Origin: Faecalicoccus pleomorphus DSM 20574
GTDB lineage: Bacteria; Bacillota_I; Bacilli_A; Erysipelotrichales; Erysipelotrichaceae
Reading direction: 5' to 3'
DNA length: 64,000 nt
NCBI RefSeq assembly: GCF_000420345.1
Contig: NZ_ATUT01000004.1
Location: 1 to 64,000 of the forward strand
This document shows positions 62,069 to 64,000 of the stretch, piece after piece (the first letter of the stretch is position 1; each line of letters opens with the position of its first letter). The notes under the pieces are model-generated. The model was not told the DNA's origin. It worked only from the letters and a program-made list of their open reading frames with translations, and did no database searches. The position numbers were made by a program, and so were the translations under genes.

Positions 62069-62097
62069 AAAAAAGGCGGGTCTCCCCGTCTTTTAGT
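62069..62097 (-). terminator. Terminator of the trk operon
   Basis: GACGGG and CCCGCC (one G-U) pair with a GAGA loop, followed by a run of T on the minus strand; the promoter TATAAT of the next gene (62061-62066) follows at once. Confidence 0.85.
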
Positions 62098-63598
62098 CCA
62101 TTTTATTGAATTTTTTTCGGCGACACATATCCGGTAATTTAAATAACGGAAACAGAAAAATCAGAACGGGATAAATCTCCAATCGTCCCACCAGCATTGC
62201 GAAGCTGAGTACCAATTTAGAAAAATCCGAATACATCGCAAAGTTTCCCATCGGCCCCGCCAATCCAAAGGCTGGACCGACATTACCGATACAGGTAAAG
62301 ACCGAACTCACTGTTGTCTCAAAATCCAAGTTATCTAAAGAAACTAAAAAAATACATGCGAACAAAATCAACATAAAGCATCCAAAGTAAGCCATGATCT
62401 GCGATACTACACTATCATCGACGACTTTTCCATCCATGGTGATAGCTTCCACCTTTTGCGGATGTACCAGTCTTTGAATATCCAAACGAATCTTTTTTAA
62501 AATAATCACAAAACGAGAGACTTTAATACCACCGGCTGTCGATCCGGCACAGGCCCCCAATACCATCAGAAGTAACAAAATTCCCTTTGAGAACATAGGC
62601 CAGAGGTTGAAATCGGTCGTCGCATAACCGGTTGTCGAAATGATCGTAGCCACTTGAAAAGAAGCATAGCGTAAGCCTTCCAGGATGCCTCCATACATAT
62701 GTGATATATTCAAGGTAATCAAGATGATACAGCTGAACACCACAAATAAGTACATACGTAATTCTTCATTTTTAAAAATCTGTTTGAAATTCTTTAAAAA
62801 GAGAAAATAATACAAGTTAAAGTTTACACCAAACAACAACATAAAAACCGTAATGACGACTTCAAAATAAACATTGTTGTAGGCGCCGACGCTTAAAGAA
62901 GAAATACTGAAACCTCCGGTACCGGCAGTTCCAAATGTATAACAAAGTGTATCAAATAAAGGCATACCTCCTGCCAATAAAAAAACAATACACAACAAAG
63001 TTAGTCCCATATACATCACATATAAGATCATAGCGCTTTGTTGGATGCGTGGCACCAGTTTGCCAATCACAGGACCGGGCGCTTCGGCGCGCATAATATG
63101 CATGGATCGATCATTTGATTTTGGGAAAAACGCTAAGATAAATACCAAGATTCCCATACCGCCGATCCAATGTGTAAAACTGCGCCAGAACAGAATTCCT
63201 TTTGATAATTCCTCAACAGAAGGTACGATAGACGATCCGGTTGTGGTAAAACCGGAAACCGCTTCAAAGAAACAATCTACAAAGCTGGGAATCTCCTGTG
63301 ATATAAAATAAGGAAGACAACCAAATAAACTGGCGGTGATCCAACAAAGACCCACGGCAATCATACCATCTCTTGCGAAATAATCTTTACGATCCAGACG
63401 AATTCGAGATAGAGCAAATCCAACCAAAAGACAAATCGCAATAGTAATCAAAAAGTCATAAACGACTTTTTCTTTATACAACAACGAACAAATCAGTGGC
63501 AATACCATCAACAGGCCAAGACAGATCAATACATATCCATTCATATTAGCAATCAAGCGCCAATTGACTTTCTTCATTTTTCGTTTAAGCCAATACAT
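62093..63598 (-). CDS. trkH: TrkH family potassium uptake channel subunit
   Basis: 501 residues with about ten membrane segments. The four selectivity-filter repeats are visible: TTTGSS near 118, GTAGTGGFS near 225, STTGYATTD near 315 and IGNVGPAFG near 435. With TrkA it forms a Na+/H+-linked K+ uptake system. The start overlaps the trkA end by 14 bases. It is the only K+ uptake system visible here besides the KdpDE-like sensor pair. Confidence 0.95.
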   Translation of the reverse strand: MYWLKRKMKKVNWRLIANMNGYVLICLGLLMVLPLICSLLYKEKVVYDFLITIAICLLVGFALSRIRLDRKDYFARDGMIAVGLCWITASLFGCLPYFISQEIPSFVDCFFEAVSGFTTTGSSIVPSVEELSKGILFWRSFTHWIGGMGILVFILAFFPKSNDRSMHIMRAEAPGPVIGKLVPRIQQSAMILYVMYMGLTLLCIVFLLAGGMPLFDTLCYTFGTAGTGGFSISSLSVGAYNNVYFEVVITVFMLLFGVNFNLYYFLFLKNFKQIFKNEELRMYLFVVFSCIILITLNISHMYGGILEGLRYASFQVATIISTTGYATTDFNLWPMFSKGILLLLMVLGACAGSTAGGIKVSRFVIILKKIRLDIQRLVHPQKVEAITMDGKVVDDSVVSQIMAYFGCFMLILFACIFLVSLDNLDFETTVSSVFTCIGNVGPAFGLAGPMGNFAMYSDFSKLVLSFAMLVGRLEIYPVLIFLFPLFKLPDMCRRKKFNKMD

Positions 63599-64000
63599 CG
63601 TTGATATCCCTCAATCCGGCAATTTTACTGATTAAAATCAATGTATCACCAATTTCCACATATGAATCACCTTGTGCAATTTGCGGTTTTCCTTTTCGTG
63701 TGATGTAAGCCACCAGCATTTCTTTTTTTAAGGTCAGATCTTTTAAAGGAACTCCGATAAACTTACAGTTCTTTCGCACCCTAAATTCCAACACTTCCAC
63801 TTGATCATCTACGATTTTGATCAACGATTCGATATTGGAGCCTACACTATTCTGCATAGCGCGAACATACTGGCAAATTTGGTTAGCAGTAATATTTTTA
63901 GGTGTGATTGCATTTTCCAAACCAAGCTTCTCTAATAAAAAGCCCAAAGATACACGATTGACTTTTGGCAATACGTTTTGTACACCTAAGCTGGAAGCAA
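63585..64000 (-). CDS. trkA: TrkA family potassium uptake regulator, C-terminal part
   Basis: The gene is cut by the window end; about 138 codons remain. The end of an RCK_N domain (PKVNRVSLGFLLEKLG) and a full RCK_C domain (about the last 80 residues, EFRVRKNCKFIGVPL... GDTLILIS) are visible. It is the nucleotide-binding gate of TrkH. The frame is open to the edge without an internal stop. Confidence 0.93.
   Translation of the reverse strand, partial: ASSLGVQNVLPKVNRVSLGFLLEKLGLENAITPKNITANQICQYVRAMQNSVGSNIESLIKIVDDQVEVLEFRVRKNCKFIGVPLKDLTLKKEMLVAYITRKGKPQIAQGDSYVEIGDTLILISKIAGLRDINDVLA

Overview
The window is low-GC DNA from a Bacillota bacterium. AGGAGG ribosome-binding sites, an AddAB recombinase, a T-box, HrcA (CIRCE) operators and an rpoB-rpoC pair without a beta-beta' fusion all fit. 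The gene complement (BspA-type leucine-rich repeat surface protein, PTS polyol uptake, mannitol-type IICBA fusion, holin-like and Fst-like small toxins) suggests a gut Erysipelotrichia-like organism. That placement is inference, not proven by any marker here.

Layout. 1-342 is the end of an IS256-family element. 343-957 is gene-poor. 1704-6747 is a sugar module: mannitol-type PTS IICBA, DeoR regulator and SorE-like zinc dehydrogenase on the minus strand, with a divergent 1-phosphofructokinase-like kinase. 6804-7837 is AzlCD. 7900-10404 encodes an EF-G/Tet(M)-like GTPase fused to a Rae1/YacP-like NYN nuclease domain. 10416-14377 holds an RsmC-like methyltransferase, glycogen branching enzyme and a cysteine desulfidase family protein. 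14479-17084 is a large BspA-like surface protein broken by one frameshift. 17324-25324 is rpoBC with its own promoter. 25513-27989 carries small housekeeping hydrolases and a lipoprotein. 28019-31682 is an amino-acid ABC transporter plus aminotransferase under a T-box, with an arginine-rich leader ORF between the T-box and the first gene. 31730-34897 is DUF711/ACT and pta.

35000-35860 is an accessory islet: a par/Fst-like type I toxin-antitoxin locus with a frameshifted toxin, a tyrosine recombinase remnant and a tRNA-Glu(CUC). 35932-40702 has hsp20 with two CIRCE operators, folT with a THF riboswitch, two overlapping small paralogous genes, a repeat-bearing surface protein and an SPFH protein. 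40787-43020 is a KdpDE-like two-component system without kdpABC. 43108-48778 is addBA. 48895-55050 holds a purine permease, a cytidylate-kinase-like protein, a second SPFH protein with a ribbon-helix-helix partner, and Tex. 55077-57412 contains SEC-C methionine aminopeptidase, a Tim44-like membrane protein and one clear (plus one possible) small-toxin locus. 57447-64000 has prmC-prfA, a glucosaminidase, an XRE regulator, a phosphatase and the TrkH/TrkA potassium system, which is cut by the window end.

The most interesting signals are the EF-G/NYN fusion, the T-box followed by an arginine-codon leader peptide with alternative hairpins, two type I toxin-antitoxin loci with visible RNA architecture, a Shine-Dalgarno (SD) sequence separated from its start codon by a perfect hairpin, and a recurring leaderless gene arrangement (-10 box 6-7 bases before ATG, no SD). 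Two genes are each broken by a one-base loss in an A-run, so an assembly error must be excluded before reading biology into them.
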